This document shows, in pieces, positions 25,143 through 33,062 of a DNA stretch of 64,000 nt (within the stretch, counting starts at the first letter, position 1; each line of letters begins with the position of its first letter). The notes under the pieces were generated by a model. It did no database searches and was not told the origin of the DNA. It saw only the letters and a program-made list of their open reading frames with translations. The translations under genes were made by a program, and so were the position numbers. Source of the DNA: Paenibacillus senegalensis JC66 (lineage in GTDB: Bacteria; Bacillota; Bacilli; Paenibacillales; NBRC-103111); NCBI RefSeq assembly GCF_000285515.1, contig NZ_HE610957.1, forward strand, positions 916,745 to 980,744, in the 5' to 3' direction.

Positions 25143-26414
25143 ATGATGATACAGACACCTTCATTATTAAATAAATATTTCTATATTTGGGCCCTGGCCT
25201 TGCCGATTACGTCCTTTTTGCTGATACCATCCATACAAGGAACAACTATAGGTTATCTGATGGCCTTTCTCTCTGTAGCCGTTGTTTTTGTTCTCGCGGT
25301 TACTCGGATGGACTTGAGGCATACCTTGAACGAGCAGCTTGTTCAGCTGTTTCTTTTTCTACTCGCTTACGTCACTTGCAATTTGATTGCCCAGGCCGGG
25401 CTGCTCGTTAACCACGGAATTGACTTCACTCAGGTTCGTTTGGTGGAAGATCGGGATACCGGATACGCATTTAAAAACTCACTTTTTACCCAGTCCATTT
25501 ATTTATTTGCCGCTATTTTTACCTTTTTCTTTGTCAAAACATTTTATCAGCCCAGCTGGAACCGCTGCATCCTGGCCGGGGCCGTCTTGCTGGCGGCTTA
25601 CGGAATGTACGAATGGGTCTACTTTCAGCTCTTTCATAGAAATGGCGATTTCCTTACCAACCGGGTGTTCAACGGCCACGTCAGCGGCAGCTTATTTCAA
25701 ACAACCAAATTGTTCGGCTGGGAAGTAATGCGATTGAAAAGTCTCACCGGGGAGCCTTCGATGTATGCGTTTACGGTTTTGCCGTTTTGGATTTTTGCCA
25801 TTCACCTCAGGAAAACGGCCGTACATCTTTTGTTATTGCTGACTTTAATTTTGTCTACGTCTACGACAGCCTATATTGGCATCTTCTTATATTTTATGCT
25901 CAGACTTTTGTACAGCCGGTTTAAGGACAAGTCTCCTTTTGTCGTCGCATGGGCTCTCGCGCTGATCAGCGCTGCGAATTACCAAATCGTTGTCCGCATT
26001 TACGAGATGCTGTTTGCCAGCAAGCTGGACAGTCATTCTGCTATGATGCGCAGCTCTATGTTCCAGAACCACTTGAATTTCTATCTGGAGCTGCCCTTTT
26101 TGCACAAGCTGTTTGGCGTCGGCTTCGGCTATATCCGCTCTTCCGATATGTTTACTACGCTCTTAAATAATTTGGGCTTGGTTGGCCTCCTGGCTTTTAC
26201 CGCCCTGTTCATGATCCCGGTTTTTAAACTGCGTAATGACGAAATGGGAAAAGGTCTAAAATTTGCATTAATTGTCCTTTTTGTTTGTATGATGACCTCT
26301 GTACCGGAATTTGCTTATTTGCCTACATGGCTATTCTTAGGCGTCGCTTACTGGCGTTTGGCAGCGGGTTCCTCACAAGCGGATACTAGGCGTACACCGC
26401 TTGTGAAAGTGTAA
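25143..26414 (+). CDS. O-antigen ligase/polymerase-like membrane protein
   Basis: A 423-residue integral membrane protein with about 11-12 hydrophobic helices and a large outside loop in the middle (around FNGHVSGSLFQTTKLFG, then RLKSLTGEPSMYAFTVLPFW), typical of the Wzy/O-antigen ligase superfamily. It would join flipped repeat units outside the membrane. It is the only polymerase candidate for the leftward polysaccharide operon, yet is encoded on the opposite strand. GGAAAGGA at 25131-25138 supports the ATG at 25143 (or 25146). Upstream in-frame codons overlap the preceding gene and are not conserved-looking. Confidence 0.85.
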   Translation: MMIQTPSLLNKYFYIWALALPITSFLLIPSIQGTTIGYLMAFLSVAVVFVLAVTRMDLRHTLNEQLVQLFLFLLAYVTCNLIAQAGLLVNHGIDFTQVRLVEDRDTGYAFKNSLFTQSIYLFAAIFTFFFVKTFYQPSWNRCILAGAVLLAAYGMYEWVYFQLFHRNGDFLTNRVFNGHVSGSLFQTTKLFGWEVMRLKSLTGEPSMYAFTVLPFWIFAIHLRKTAVHLLLLLTLILSTSTTAYIGIFLYFMLRLLYSRFKDKSPFVVAWALALISAANYQIVVRIYEMLFASKLDSHSAMMRSSMFQNHLNFYLELPFLHKLFGVGFGYIRSSDMFTTLLNNLGLVGLLAFTALFMIPVFKLRNDEMGKGLKFALIVLFVCMMTSVPEFAYLPTWLFLGVAYWRLAAGSSQADTRRTPLVKV

Positions 26415-26675
26415 ACCGCTGCCGAGGCGTATACCGCTATTTTGTCACAAATAGAAGCGAGGATGAGCGTTACAAATAAAATCCCTGCTTTTTCGGCCAA
26501 ATAAGAGCAAGGGCGAGCGTTAGCACAGAACACCCTGCAAGTTGAGGCTCTGGACACCCCGCATAACCTCCTGCTGGCAGCTCGCAAGGCACTTCGGGGC
26601 TCTTCGCACTGAACTCCTTGCTGGAAGCTCGCAGCAAGCACACCCGTAGTTCACCTCACCGGCATCGCACTGGAT
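26415..26675. other. Non-coding interval
   Basis: About 260 bases after the polymerase gene, GC-richer and with weak internal repetition (GAGCGTTA..., AGCTCGCA...). I see no gene, terminator or RNA here. Confidence 0.4.
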
Positions 26676-26770
26676 AGCTCAGCGATTGGGCAGCCCAGCG
26701 ATTGGGCAGCTCAGCGATCGGGCAGCTCGGTGATTGGGCAGCTCGGTGATTGGGCAGCTCGGTCATGCGT
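26676..26770 (+). repeat. 16-bp tandem repeat, six copies
   Basis: Six head-to-tail copies of AGCTC(A/G)G(C/T)GATTGGGC, starting at 26676, 26692, 26708, 26724, 26740 and 26756. Copies 4 and 5 are identical and the last is degenerate. The array lies about 145 bases before the SLH gene. The 16-base period is not a whole number of helical turns and no open frame is kept, so slippage is the simplest origin. Confidence 0.9.
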
Positions 26771-26915
26771 TAAAATAAATCGATTTTACCAAGGCGAACC
26801 GCCAGCTTACAGCTTACTTTGGGATTGACGTTAATATTAAATAAAAAACTGGTGAACGGCTTGCAACCTTTGGCAAAATAATCCGTCTAAAACTGTACAG
26901 GAGGTGAAAATAGAC

Positions 26916-27884
26916 ATGAAAACAAAAGGAAAATTTGCTTTCGGTATGTTGCTGGCGGTGATTCTGCTGTTAAGTCCAACCGTGCTGGCCTTCTCGGACA
27001 TTGCCGGAAACTCAGCCGAAAGCGAAATTTTGGAGCTTCGTGAGAGGGGCATTGTTAGCGGAGTAAGTGATGATGAATTTCGTCCTGAAGCTGAATTGAG
27101 TTACGCTCAAGCTGTTCATTTGGTCATTCAAGCGACTGGGTTGAATCCCGGCAAATCAGAAGAACCGCTCCAGTCCTTCGCTAATGTAGCAAACGGAGCC
27201 TGGTATGCCGACTCCTTCGAGGCTGCCGCCTATCACGGACTGCCTTTAGCAGCCGATGTGAAGCCTGAAGAAGCGATCACCCGCGAGCAATTTGCTCATC
27301 TGTTGTTTGAGGCTGTAATCCGTACCGGTGAGTATGCGTTTACCGAGCAATACATTTTACTGGATGACGAGGATGAAGTTACCCCAGAATACATGAACAG
27401 TATTCAGAAGCTGATCATTGGTCAAATGATTAAGCTGGGTGATAGCAACAACTTCCGTCCGCAGGAGCAGCTTACCCGCGCGGAGGCCGCAAAATGGATT
27501 CATGGCGCCATTGAATTTATCGAGAGAATGAAAGAAATTTCTGGGGTGCCTGATCTGCCCGCAATCGAGGTGGAGTTGAAGACGACAGAAGCCGCTGAAG
27601 GCGTTAACGAAGCTACGCTCGTATGGGCTGAAGCTCCGCATCCTGGTTATGGCCTAGCTATTGTTGCCATTGATTATAACCAAACCACAATGGAGGCCGT
27701 AATTAACTATGAGATCGTGCTGCCTGATCCGGAGCTCATGTATCCTCAGGTTATTACAGAAGTTACAGCTTCAACTTATGTAGACAGCAACTACTCTTTA
27801 TCTGCCCAGTTGGTTGGAACTCATACTCCCTCTGTAGCTGGAGTCGACAACACAGCACCTAGTCAATCGGTCAGCCATCCATAA
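26916..27884 (+). CDS. SLH-domain surface protein
   Basis: A 322-residue exported protein. A signal peptide (MKTKGKFAFGMLLAVILLLS, cleaved near VLA) is followed by three S-layer homology repeats between about residues 26 and 205. The repeats show FSDIAGNSAESEILELRERG, then FANVANGAWYADSFEAAAYH, then LTRAEAAKWI. SLH repeats bind pyruvylated secondary cell-wall polymer. The C-terminal 110 residues have a beta-rich pattern (HPGYGLAIVAIDY) resembling the PrcB/protease-complex domain. The ATG at 26916 has AGGAGGTG at 26899-26906. A terminator follows at 27952. It is likely anchored to the wall near the polymer made by the adjacent locus. Confidence 0.88.
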   Translation: MKTKGKFAFGMLLAVILLLSPTVLAFSDIAGNSAESEILELRERGIVSGVSDDEFRPEAELSYAQAVHLVIQATGLNPGKSEEPLQSFANVANGAWYADSFEAAAYHGLPLAADVKPEEAITREQFAHLLFEAVIRTGEYAFTEQYILLDDEDEVTPEYMNSIQKLIIGQMIKLGDSNNFRPQEQLTRAEAAKWIHGAIEFIERMKEISGVPDLPAIEVELKTTEAAEGVNEATLVWAEAPHPGYGLAIVAIDYNQTTMEAVINYEIVLPDPELMYPQVITEVTASTYVDSNYSLSAQLVGTHTPSVAGVDNTAPSQSVSHP

Positions 27885-27951
27885 GTTAAGTACGCACGGG
27901 AAGTTGTTGATGATCGGTTGTACCAGTCCTCATAAGCTTTCCGAGCTCAAG

Positions 27952-27992
27952 AAAGCCTGTCTGCCGCTTCAAGCGGAGACAGGCTTTTTAAT
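27952..27992 (+). terminator. Terminator of the SLH gene
   Basis: Strong hairpin: AAAGCCTGTCT-CCGCTT pairs with AAGCGG-AGACAGGCTTT, followed by TTT. About 70 bases after the stop codon. Confidence 0.9.
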
Positions 27993-28036
27993 GGAATCGT
28001 AATCCACATATAATAGGAAGATCTAAATACCTTGAA

Positions 28037-28080
28037 TAAAAAACTCCTTTGCAGCAGTTATAAACCGATACAAAGGAGTA
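28037..28080 (-). terminator. Terminator of the tRNA operon
   Basis: Minus strand: ACTCCTTTG (28071-28079) pairs with CAAAGGAGT (28043-28051), followed by TTTTTTATT. It lies about 95 bases after tRNA-Leu. Confidence 0.8.
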
Positions 28081-28172
28081 TTCTATAAATATAGCTATTG
28101 AATTGTCAAATCATCAATATGTATATTCCCATTATGGACTGTTCTTATTGCTGCAAAGTTTATTGATTCTAT

Positions 28173-28261
28173 TGGTGCCGAGGACCGGACTCGAACCGGT
28201 ACGATAGTCACCTATCGCAGGATTTTAAGTCCTGTGCGTCTGCCAATTCCGCCACCCCGGC
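28173..28261 (-). tRNA. tRNA-Leu(TAA)
   Basis: Class II tRNA of 89 bases with encoded CCA. Acceptor GCCGGGG/CCTCGGC has one G-T pair. The anticodon stem CAGGA/TCCTG encloses loop CTTAAAA, anticodon TAA. The long variable arm is CGATAGGTGACTATCG. T-arm ACCGG-TTCGAGT-CCGGT. Last tRNA of the operon. Confidence 0.95.
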
Positions 28262-28296
28262 ATATATTGTCTGGAGATATCCACTTATTCCGTTCA

Positions 28297-28373
28297 TGGT
28301 GGGCCCTGAGGGACTCGAACCCCCGACCAATCGGTTATGAGCCGACCGCTCTAACCAACTGAGCTAAAGGCCC
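28297..28373 (-). tRNA. tRNA-Ile(CAT), lysidine type
   Basis: 77 bases with encoded CCA. Anticodon loop CTCATAA gives CAT. The body (GGGCCTTTAGCTCAGTTGG and GGTTAGAGC) closely follows the Firmicute minor isoleucine tRNA that reads AUA after TilS lysidine modification, rather than elongator methionine tRNA. The identity is inferred from that resemblance. Confidence 0.85.
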
Positions 28374-28384
28374 GGAAACTATAT

Positions 28385-28463
<79 letters not shown>

Positions 28464-28502
28464 ACATTAAGATCAGATAACTGGTTAGCAGCGACAAAAA
28501 TA

Positions 28503-28532
28503 AATATACACCATTTACAAAGCAAATGTCAA
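28503..28532 (-). promoter_or_regulatory. Sigma-A promoter of the tRNA operon
   Basis: Minus strand: TTGACA (28527-28532), 18-base spacer, TATATT (28503-28508). The start would be about 35 bases before tRNA-fMet. Confidence 0.85.
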
Positions 28533-28541
28533 CTATTATTT

Positions 28542-28706
28542 TCAAAACAAATAACGAATACCAAAACGTCCTTTGCGTGAACGAAATACTTCTACTGTCT
28601 GCGGGCAGTCATATCCGTATATCCACCAGTCTTCCTCCATACGCTTAGCGATACATCCAGCTTGAAATTTACTTTCGTATAGCTTTGACCAATAAATCCA
28701 GGCCAC
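28542..28706 (-). CDS. Small aromatic-rich ORF, 54 aa
   Basis: A 54-codon frame starting with GTG at 28706, preceded by GGGAG 9 bases upstream. The product begins MAWIYWSKLYESKFQAGCIA, has RMEEDWWIYGYDCPQTVEVF and ends RSRKGRFGIRYLF. It is unusually rich in Trp, Tyr and Arg/Lys, with two cysteines, which is more protein-like than random. No family is recognised. It could be a phage- or plasmid-like small protein or a gene remnant. It lies just upstream of, and same-strand with, the tRNA operon promoter. Confidence 0.45.
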   Translation of the reverse strand: MAWIYWSKLYESKFQAGCIAKRMEEDWWIYGYDCPQTVEVFRSRKGRFGIRYLF

Positions 28707-28978
28707 CCTTGGTCACTCCCGTTCTTGAATACTTATGTCTTTTTCTTTAGCATGCCCGTTTTTAGCAGGTTTGTTACGATCATTTAAAGAAAAAGTGCGG
28801 TTTTCTGTGAAAATAAAACTCCCGCATGATGGGCAATCTCGGGTAATTGTAATTGTACCTCAATCACATAACTTGTACGAAATTTCGTCTAGAACACTGG
28901 CTACAGCTCCTGAAACACAGTTGAAGTCCATTATGTGTAGTAAAATGATCTCGATTAGAAGGCGAAGCTGAGTTGCCG
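28707..28978. other. Non-coding interval with one diverged 52-bp-family copy
   Basis: I see no convincing gene. At 28859-28900 a diverged copy of the palindromic unit found at 29131-29340 occurs (CTCAATCACATAACTTGTAC, then GAAATTTCGT). A 78-codon + strand frame (28735-28971) looks like chance. Confidence 0.4.
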
Positions 28979-29073
28979 GGCTTGACATGGAGCCTCTATG
29001 GGCATGATTTCGAGCGAACACGGCGAAGTTCGCCAGGCGAACCAGCCTATCATGCCCACCTCCATGTAAAGCC
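28979..29073. repeat. Large imperfect foldback, 95 bases
   Basis: GGCTT-ACATGGAG (28979-28992) and GGGCATGAT (29000-29008) pair with ATCATGCCC (29049-29057) and CTCCATGT-AAGCC (29060-29073). The central part carries a GCGAA/TTCGC inner hairpin. It may be a small palindromic repeat element or a structured RNA. No terminal T-run suggests it is not a terminator. Confidence 0.55.
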
Positions 29074-29130
29074 TAACTGAGGATTTTGTGGCTCCTATCA
29101 ATTTTAGGAATCCTTTTTACATAGTTAAAT

Positions 29131-29340
29131 GGACTCACTTTAACCCCTTGAATTTGTACGATTTGTCATACAAATCTCGGGCCATCGCACCTCAATCCCC
29201 TGCATTTGTACGATTTGTCATACAAATCGCTGGTCGCTGGCCTTAACCCCCCAGCATTTGTACGACGTTTCATACAAACCTCCGGAAATCGCACTTCAAC
29301 CACATGAATTTGTACGACATTTCGTACAAAACGCAGGCAA
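29131..29340 (+). repeat. 52-bp tandem array of palindromic units, four copies
   Basis: Four imperfect 24-base palindromes of the form ATTTGTACGA-nnnn-TCrTACAAAT start at 29152, 29204, 29256 and 29308, exactly 52 bases apart. The 28-base stretch between them is partly conserved (TCGCACyTcAAcCcCaTG-like). A fifth diverged copy lies at 28859. No spacer diversity, cas genes or frame is present, so it is not a CRISPR array. Confidence 0.85.
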
Positions 29341-29517
29341 CAACAGGCAACAAACCCGCGCAGCCCTCGAACCCTCGAACCCCGCCAACCTTGGCTATTT
29401 TCATGCTGGAGTTGTGCCTGAAATTTCAATGGCATGACTGTATTCGCATGCATTCCGCCTCTGCTCGCGCGGCGAAGGCAATTGTATTGCGATTTTTCGC
29501 ATACATTTTAAACAAAC

Positions 29518-29544
29518 AAGGCCATCCAGGTTGACTGGATGGCC
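29518..29544 (-). terminator. Terminator of the pgpA-like transcript
   Basis: AGGCCATCCA (29518-29527) pairs with TGGATGGCCT (29535-29544). On the minus strand it is followed by TGTTTGTTT. It lies after the 21-bp repeats, downstream of the pgpA-like stop codon. Confidence 0.65.
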
Positions 29545-29569
29545 TATCCTACACACATTAAAATCCCTT

Positions 29570-29684
29570 CTACCTACTCATCGAACTGTTCTACTACTCG
29601 TCAATCTGTTTACCTGCTCATCGAACTGTTCTACCTACTCGTCATCTGTTTACCTATTCATCGATCTGTTCTACCGACTCATCT
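29570..29684. repeat. 21-bp degenerate tandem repeat, about five copies
   Basis: Repeating CTACCTACTCATCGAACTGTT-like units with 19-21 base spacing, fully within the 3' untranslated part of the pgpA-like gene and ending 5 bases before its stop codon (29689). Confidence 0.8.
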
Positions 29685-29688
29685 ATGC

Positions 29689-30297
29689 TTATCCGGCATT
29701 CTCATCAAGCTCAGGAGCCGGGGGCGGGAAGCTGTTTACGCTTTTGGCTGCCCTCTCTCTTTCCTTCCGCTCTCTTTCCTCCTGCTCTCTTTCCTCCTGC
29801 TCTTCAAGGTCTCTTACTCTATGGGCGATACGGCTCGATGCCGAAGCAGCGATGCCGGCTACAAGATCATCCAGAAACGTATGCACTCCATTTGCTGTTT
29901 TAGTATCCAATTCCTTGATGATCCCTACCTTATGCTTATCCAGATGACCGAAGGTGGTCACGGCTATACTTCCATAGCCAAGGACCGAGCCAAGCGCCAA
30001 GGTCTCATCGCAGCCAAAAAGCCCTTCATCAGTAGCCACCAGTGACTGCAGCGGCTCGGAAAGCTTCCCGCGCTCGGCCAGCATATCCAGCTCTATTCCG
30101 ACGAGCACCGCATGCTGAACCTCCCGTTTGTTCAGAACCGCGTGAACACTCTCTATGCAATGGGGAATCGTCAAGCTGCTTTGATAAGGATGCTGCATTT
30201 CAAACACAATTTTAGCTATATCTTCTATCTTTATTCCCCGTTCAGCCAGTTTATCCATGACAGCCAATTTCACATCCTGACTGTGAACTCTGCTCAT
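29689..30297 (-). CDS. Phosphatidylglycerophosphatase A family (YutG-like)
   Basis: A 202-residue protein of the PgpA/YutG family, which removes phosphate from phosphatidylglycerophosphate in phospholipid synthesis. The core (residues about 1-165) contains HCIESVHAVLNKREVQHAVL, TDEGLFGCDETLALGSVLGY and ANGVHTFLDDLVAG. Unlike E. coli PgpA, this group has few membrane helices. The C-terminal 40 residues are a Glu/Arg tract (EEQEEREQEERERKERER) encoded by CTCTTTCCTCCTG-type repeats, probably expanded by slippage. The ATG at 30297 fits AGAGGA better than 30303. Confidence 0.82.
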   Translation of the reverse strand: MSRVHSQDVKLAVMDKLAERGIKIEDIAKIVFEMQHPYQSSLTIPHCIESVHAVLNKREVQHAVLVGIELDMLAERGKLSEPLQSLVATDEGLFGCDETLALGSVLGYGSIAVTTFGHLDKHKVGIIKELDTKTANGVHTFLDDLVAGIAASASSRIAHRVRDLEEQEEREQEERERKERERAAKSVNSFPPPAPELDENAG

Positions 30298-30467
30298 CGT
30301 CATCTTCCTCTCTTCTGCATGACTTATTCTGCTTGCGCTTTAGTTAATGCCTTTTCCATCAAGCCAGGTTAGTTGCTCTATATAGAATTCGTTGACTAAT
30401 AGTGTTAGATGCCTCAGAATACGGTATAATAACTTACACAGATCTTTAGGTGAAAAGGAGGATATTT

Positions 30468-30983
30468 ATGATGAATTATGCAGTGGTGATCTTTCCCCCG
30501 AAGGAGATTCAAGATTTCGCCAATAGCTACCGCAAAAGATATGATCCTCGTTATTTGTTAATCCCTCCCCATATCACGATCAGGGAGAAGGAAGAATGGG
30601 ATCCGGGAATGCTCGAGAAAGCGGTTGATCACTTGAATGAGGCGGCTAATCAATTGACGTCATTTGAGGCGGTTTTTAACCGGTTTTCTTCTTTTAAGCC
30701 AACCAACAATGTCATTTATCTGGCTTTTAAAGACAATGGCCCGTTTGAACGCTGCCGCGAAGCTATCTGCCGGGATATTCTGGAACAGAACAGCAAGGAC
30801 CAGCACTTCACCCCTCATTTAACAGTCGGGCAACAACTCGGAGACGATGAATTCCATGATGTACTGGCCAGTGTGAGAAAAACCGAAGTCGATCTCAGCT
30901 TTCGCGTTGACCGCTTCCATCTGGTATATCAGACGGATAACGAAGCTTGGACGGTATACCAGACTTTTCTGCTGCAGAACTGA
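30468..30983 (+). CDS. yjcG: 2H phosphoesterase, YjcG family
   Basis: A 171-residue protein of the 2'-5' RNA ligase/2H phosphoesterase superfamily. Both His-x-Thr type motifs are present: PPHITIREKEEW (about residue 38) and HFTPHLTVGQ (about residue 115). These act on 2',3'-cyclic or 2'-5' linked nucleotides in related enzymes; the physiological substrate of YjcG is unknown. The ATG at 30468 has AAGGAGG at 30455-30461. It is divergent from the pgpA-like gene. Confidence 0.88.
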   Translation: MMNYAVVIFPPKEIQDFANSYRKRYDPRYLLIPPHITIREKEEWDPGMLEKAVDHLNEAANQLTSFEAVFNRFSSFKPTNNVIYLAFKDNGPFERCREAICRDILEQNSKDQHFTPHLTVGQQLGDDEFHDVLASVRKTEVDLSFRVDRFHLVYQTDNEAWTVYQTFLLQN

Positions 30984-31149
30984 CTCAGGCATCGCACCAC
31001 CATCTTCTACTATATATAAGATGCGGAAAGATGGCAAACGTGTAAATTTGTCATAATCCCTAGAACTTCACTAGGAATAATGGTATACTTATCCTTGTAG
31101 AGTTCGTTATGAGCGATACTGATTGGTCATCAGCAAGGAGGAAGGTCCA

Positions 31150-31311
31150 ATGAAGAAACGTTACTTACTGCTTGCGGGATTCCTTTCCGTTGGCATCATA
31201 ACCGTGGCCTTACAGGCCAACGGTGCAAAGCAGCCGCAAATTCCCGAGCCTTATATTAGCTTCGAGGGCGGCCAGGTTGTATTTGCCGACCATATTCCCC
31301 AATGCCATTAA
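31150..31311 (+). CDS. Small exported or membrane peptide, 53 aa
   Basis: A 53-residue protein with an excellent ribosome binding site (AAGGAGG at 31135-31141, 9 bases before ATG). It has a signal-peptide-like start (MKKRYLLLAGFLSVGIITVA) and a short polar tail ending DHIPQCH. It could be secreted or stay as a single-span membrane peptide. No family recognised. An extended -10 (TGGTATACT) near 31082 and a CCTAG/CTAGG dyad at 31063-31078 lie upstream. Confidence 0.65.
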   Translation: MKKRYLLLAGFLSVGIITVALQANGAKQPQIPEPYISFEGGQVVFADHIPQCH

Positions 31312-31500
31312 CGTTCACGTGCCATGCGTTTATGTACTAAATTAAACGGATTGGTGCATTTTGCATATCGGTCTCCTTCACAAGCGGGACAACCATAGAT
31401 AAGATACGAGGAACATTCTTTGATCTATAATCTGATTGAATATTTCCAGCAGAGAATTTATGCAAAATTTTTAACATTGTAAGGATGAACTCTGTGTACA

Positions 31501-31540
31501 AAAAAAGGGCAAGCTGCGTTCATGCAGATGCCCTTTTCCT
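31501..31540 (-). terminator. Terminator of the pyr operon
   Basis: Minus strand AAGGGCAtCTGCATGAACGCAG closing with TGCCCTT, followed by TTTTTT. It lies about 60 bases after pyrE and can also stop transcription from the left. Positions 31312-31500 contain no recognisable gene. Confidence 0.85.
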
Positions 31541-31597
31541 GTTATGCTTACCGCTCCCAGAATTCCTTTATTAAGCTAATTTAAAAGATTAACCGGC

Positions 31598-32263
31598 CTA
31601 TCCCATTTCGGACTTAACCGATTGCTCATAGGCTGCGGGATTCTCCTTCCAGGACTGCAGAAGAGCGCGTGCCTGCTCATCAATCTTGTTCAGCTGCACT
31701 GCCGTGTCCAGAAGAGCAGAATAAGTGGATAAGGTTCTCACTGTGATGCCGCTGTCGGCAAATTGCTGTCCGGCTTGACTTAATTCATAGGTAAATATAG
31801 CCAAAACAGCTTGCACATCTCCGCCTTCGTCCTGCACCGCCTTAGCTGCCTTCAAAGAGCTTCCCCCGGTGGAAATCAAATCTTCAATGACGACCACTTT
31901 TTGCCCGGGCTTCAAAACACCCTCCACCATTCTTTGCTGACCGTAGCCCTTCGCTTTACTGCGGATATATACCATTGGCAGATTCAGCTTTTCAGCAACC
32001 CAAGCCCCATGAGCAATCGCTCCTGTTGCCGTACCTGCAATCACCTCAGCATCAGGATAGTGCTCGCGAATCAAGCTGGCAAACCCTTCCGCAATGCGAT
32101 TACGGATTTCCGGATACGAAAGCGTCAAACGATTGTCGCAGTAAATTGGAGAAAGCATCCCGGAGCTCCAAGTATATGGTTTGTCCGGGCTCAAAGTTAC
32201 GGCACCAATTTCTAAAAGACTGGCAGCAATTTGGCTGGATAAGGTGGACCATTCCGTCGTCAT
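31598..32263 (-). CDS. pyrE: Orotate phosphoribosyltransferase
   Basis: A 221-residue enzyme that joins orotate to PRPP to make OMP. The PRPP-binding motif is VVVIEDLISTGGSSLKAA, and the active-site loop has YIRSKAKGYGQQ. Typical length. It is last in the pyr operon and overlaps pyrF by 4 bases, so translation is coupled with the next enzyme of UMP synthesis. Confidence 0.96.
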   Translation of the reverse strand: MTTEWSTLSSQIAASLLEIGAVTLSPDKPYTWSSGMLSPIYCDNRLTLSYPEIRNRIAEGFASLIREHYPDAEVIAGTATGAIAHGAWVAEKLNLPMVYIRSKAKGYGQQRMVEGVLKPGQKVVVIEDLISTGGSSLKAAKAVQDEGGDVQAVLAIFTYELSQAGQQFADSGITVRTLSTYSALLDTAVQLNKIDEQARALLQSWKENPAAYEQSVKSEMG

Positions 32264-32988
32264 TCTGATAACAACTCCTCTATAATCATTTCCATTGCTT
32301 TTCTTGGGTCAGGTGCTCCGGTAATGGGGCGGCCAATAACAACATAATCCGTACCTTGATCAAAAGCCTGCTTGGGAGTCATGACTCTCGACTGATCTCC
32401 TATGGCCGCTCCGCTCGGGCGAATCCCCGGAGTGACCGTTATAAAGGAAGAACCTAGCGAGCCCTTAATTAAATCCACTTCCTGCGGGGAAGCCACCACT
32501 CCGTGCAGGCCAGCCTGCTTCGCTAGCGAGGCATAGTGCAGGACGGCATCAGCCATCGGCTTCACAATTCCAATCTCATGATGCAAAGTATGCTCATTCG
32601 TGCTCGTAAGCTGCGTCACCGCTATAACCTTCGGCTGTGATTCGGAAGCGGAGGCGGCCTTGGCCACCCCTTCCATTGCTGCTTCCATCATTTTGACTCC
32701 ACCGGCAGCGTGTACGTTAAACACATCAACTCCTAGGCGGGTGATGCTTTCCGCCCCCCCGCGGACGGTGTTCGGGATATCATGCATTTTTAAATCTAAA
32801 AACACATGATACCCTTGTTCTTTCAAAGAATAGACGAAGGAAGGGCCGGCTGCGTAAAACAGCTGCATTCCGACTTTTACAAAGCACGGAATTCCTTTTA
32901 GCACTTCAATAAGCCGATTGGCCGCCTGTTCATTCGGATAATCGAGAGCAACCATAATTTTGGATGCCCATTCGTTAGCGCTCTTCAC
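32260..32988 (-). CDS. pyrF: Orotidine 5'-phosphate decarboxylase
   Basis: A 242-residue TIM-barrel enzyme converting OMP to UMP. It has the catalytic signature FLDLKMHDIPNTV (Asp-Lys-Asp network), KVGMQLFYAAG and TPGIRPSGAAIGDQ. It lies 74 bases after carB. In B. subtilis pyrK and pyrD sit in that gap; here they are absent. Confidence 0.96.
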   Translation of the reverse strand: MKSANEWASKIMVALDYPNEQAANRLIEVLKGIPCFVKVGMQLFYAAGPSFVYSLKEQGYHVFLDLKMHDIPNTVRGGAESITRLGVDVFNVHAAGGVKMMEAAMEGVAKAASASESQPKVIAVTQLTSTNEHTLHHEIGIVKPMADAVLHYASLAKQAGLHGVVASPQEVDLIKGSLGSSFITVTPGIRPSGAAIGDQSRVMTPKQAFDQGTDYVVIGRPITGAPDPRKAMEMIIEELLSE

Positions 32989-33062
32989 CTGATGCTCTCC
33001 CCTCTGTACCTGTATAGTCCTGCCGGATGCTGACTAAAAGCTTTAATCATGCGCAGTTTCAG

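Noticed and set aside
28735-28971. 78-codon + strand ORF
   Set aside because: No ribosome binding site, random-looking product, and it overlaps a diverged copy of the palindromic repeat.
29131-29340. CRISPR array
   Set aside because: Only four copies, spacers are similar to each other rather than unique, the repeats are imperfect palindromes and no cas gene is nearby.
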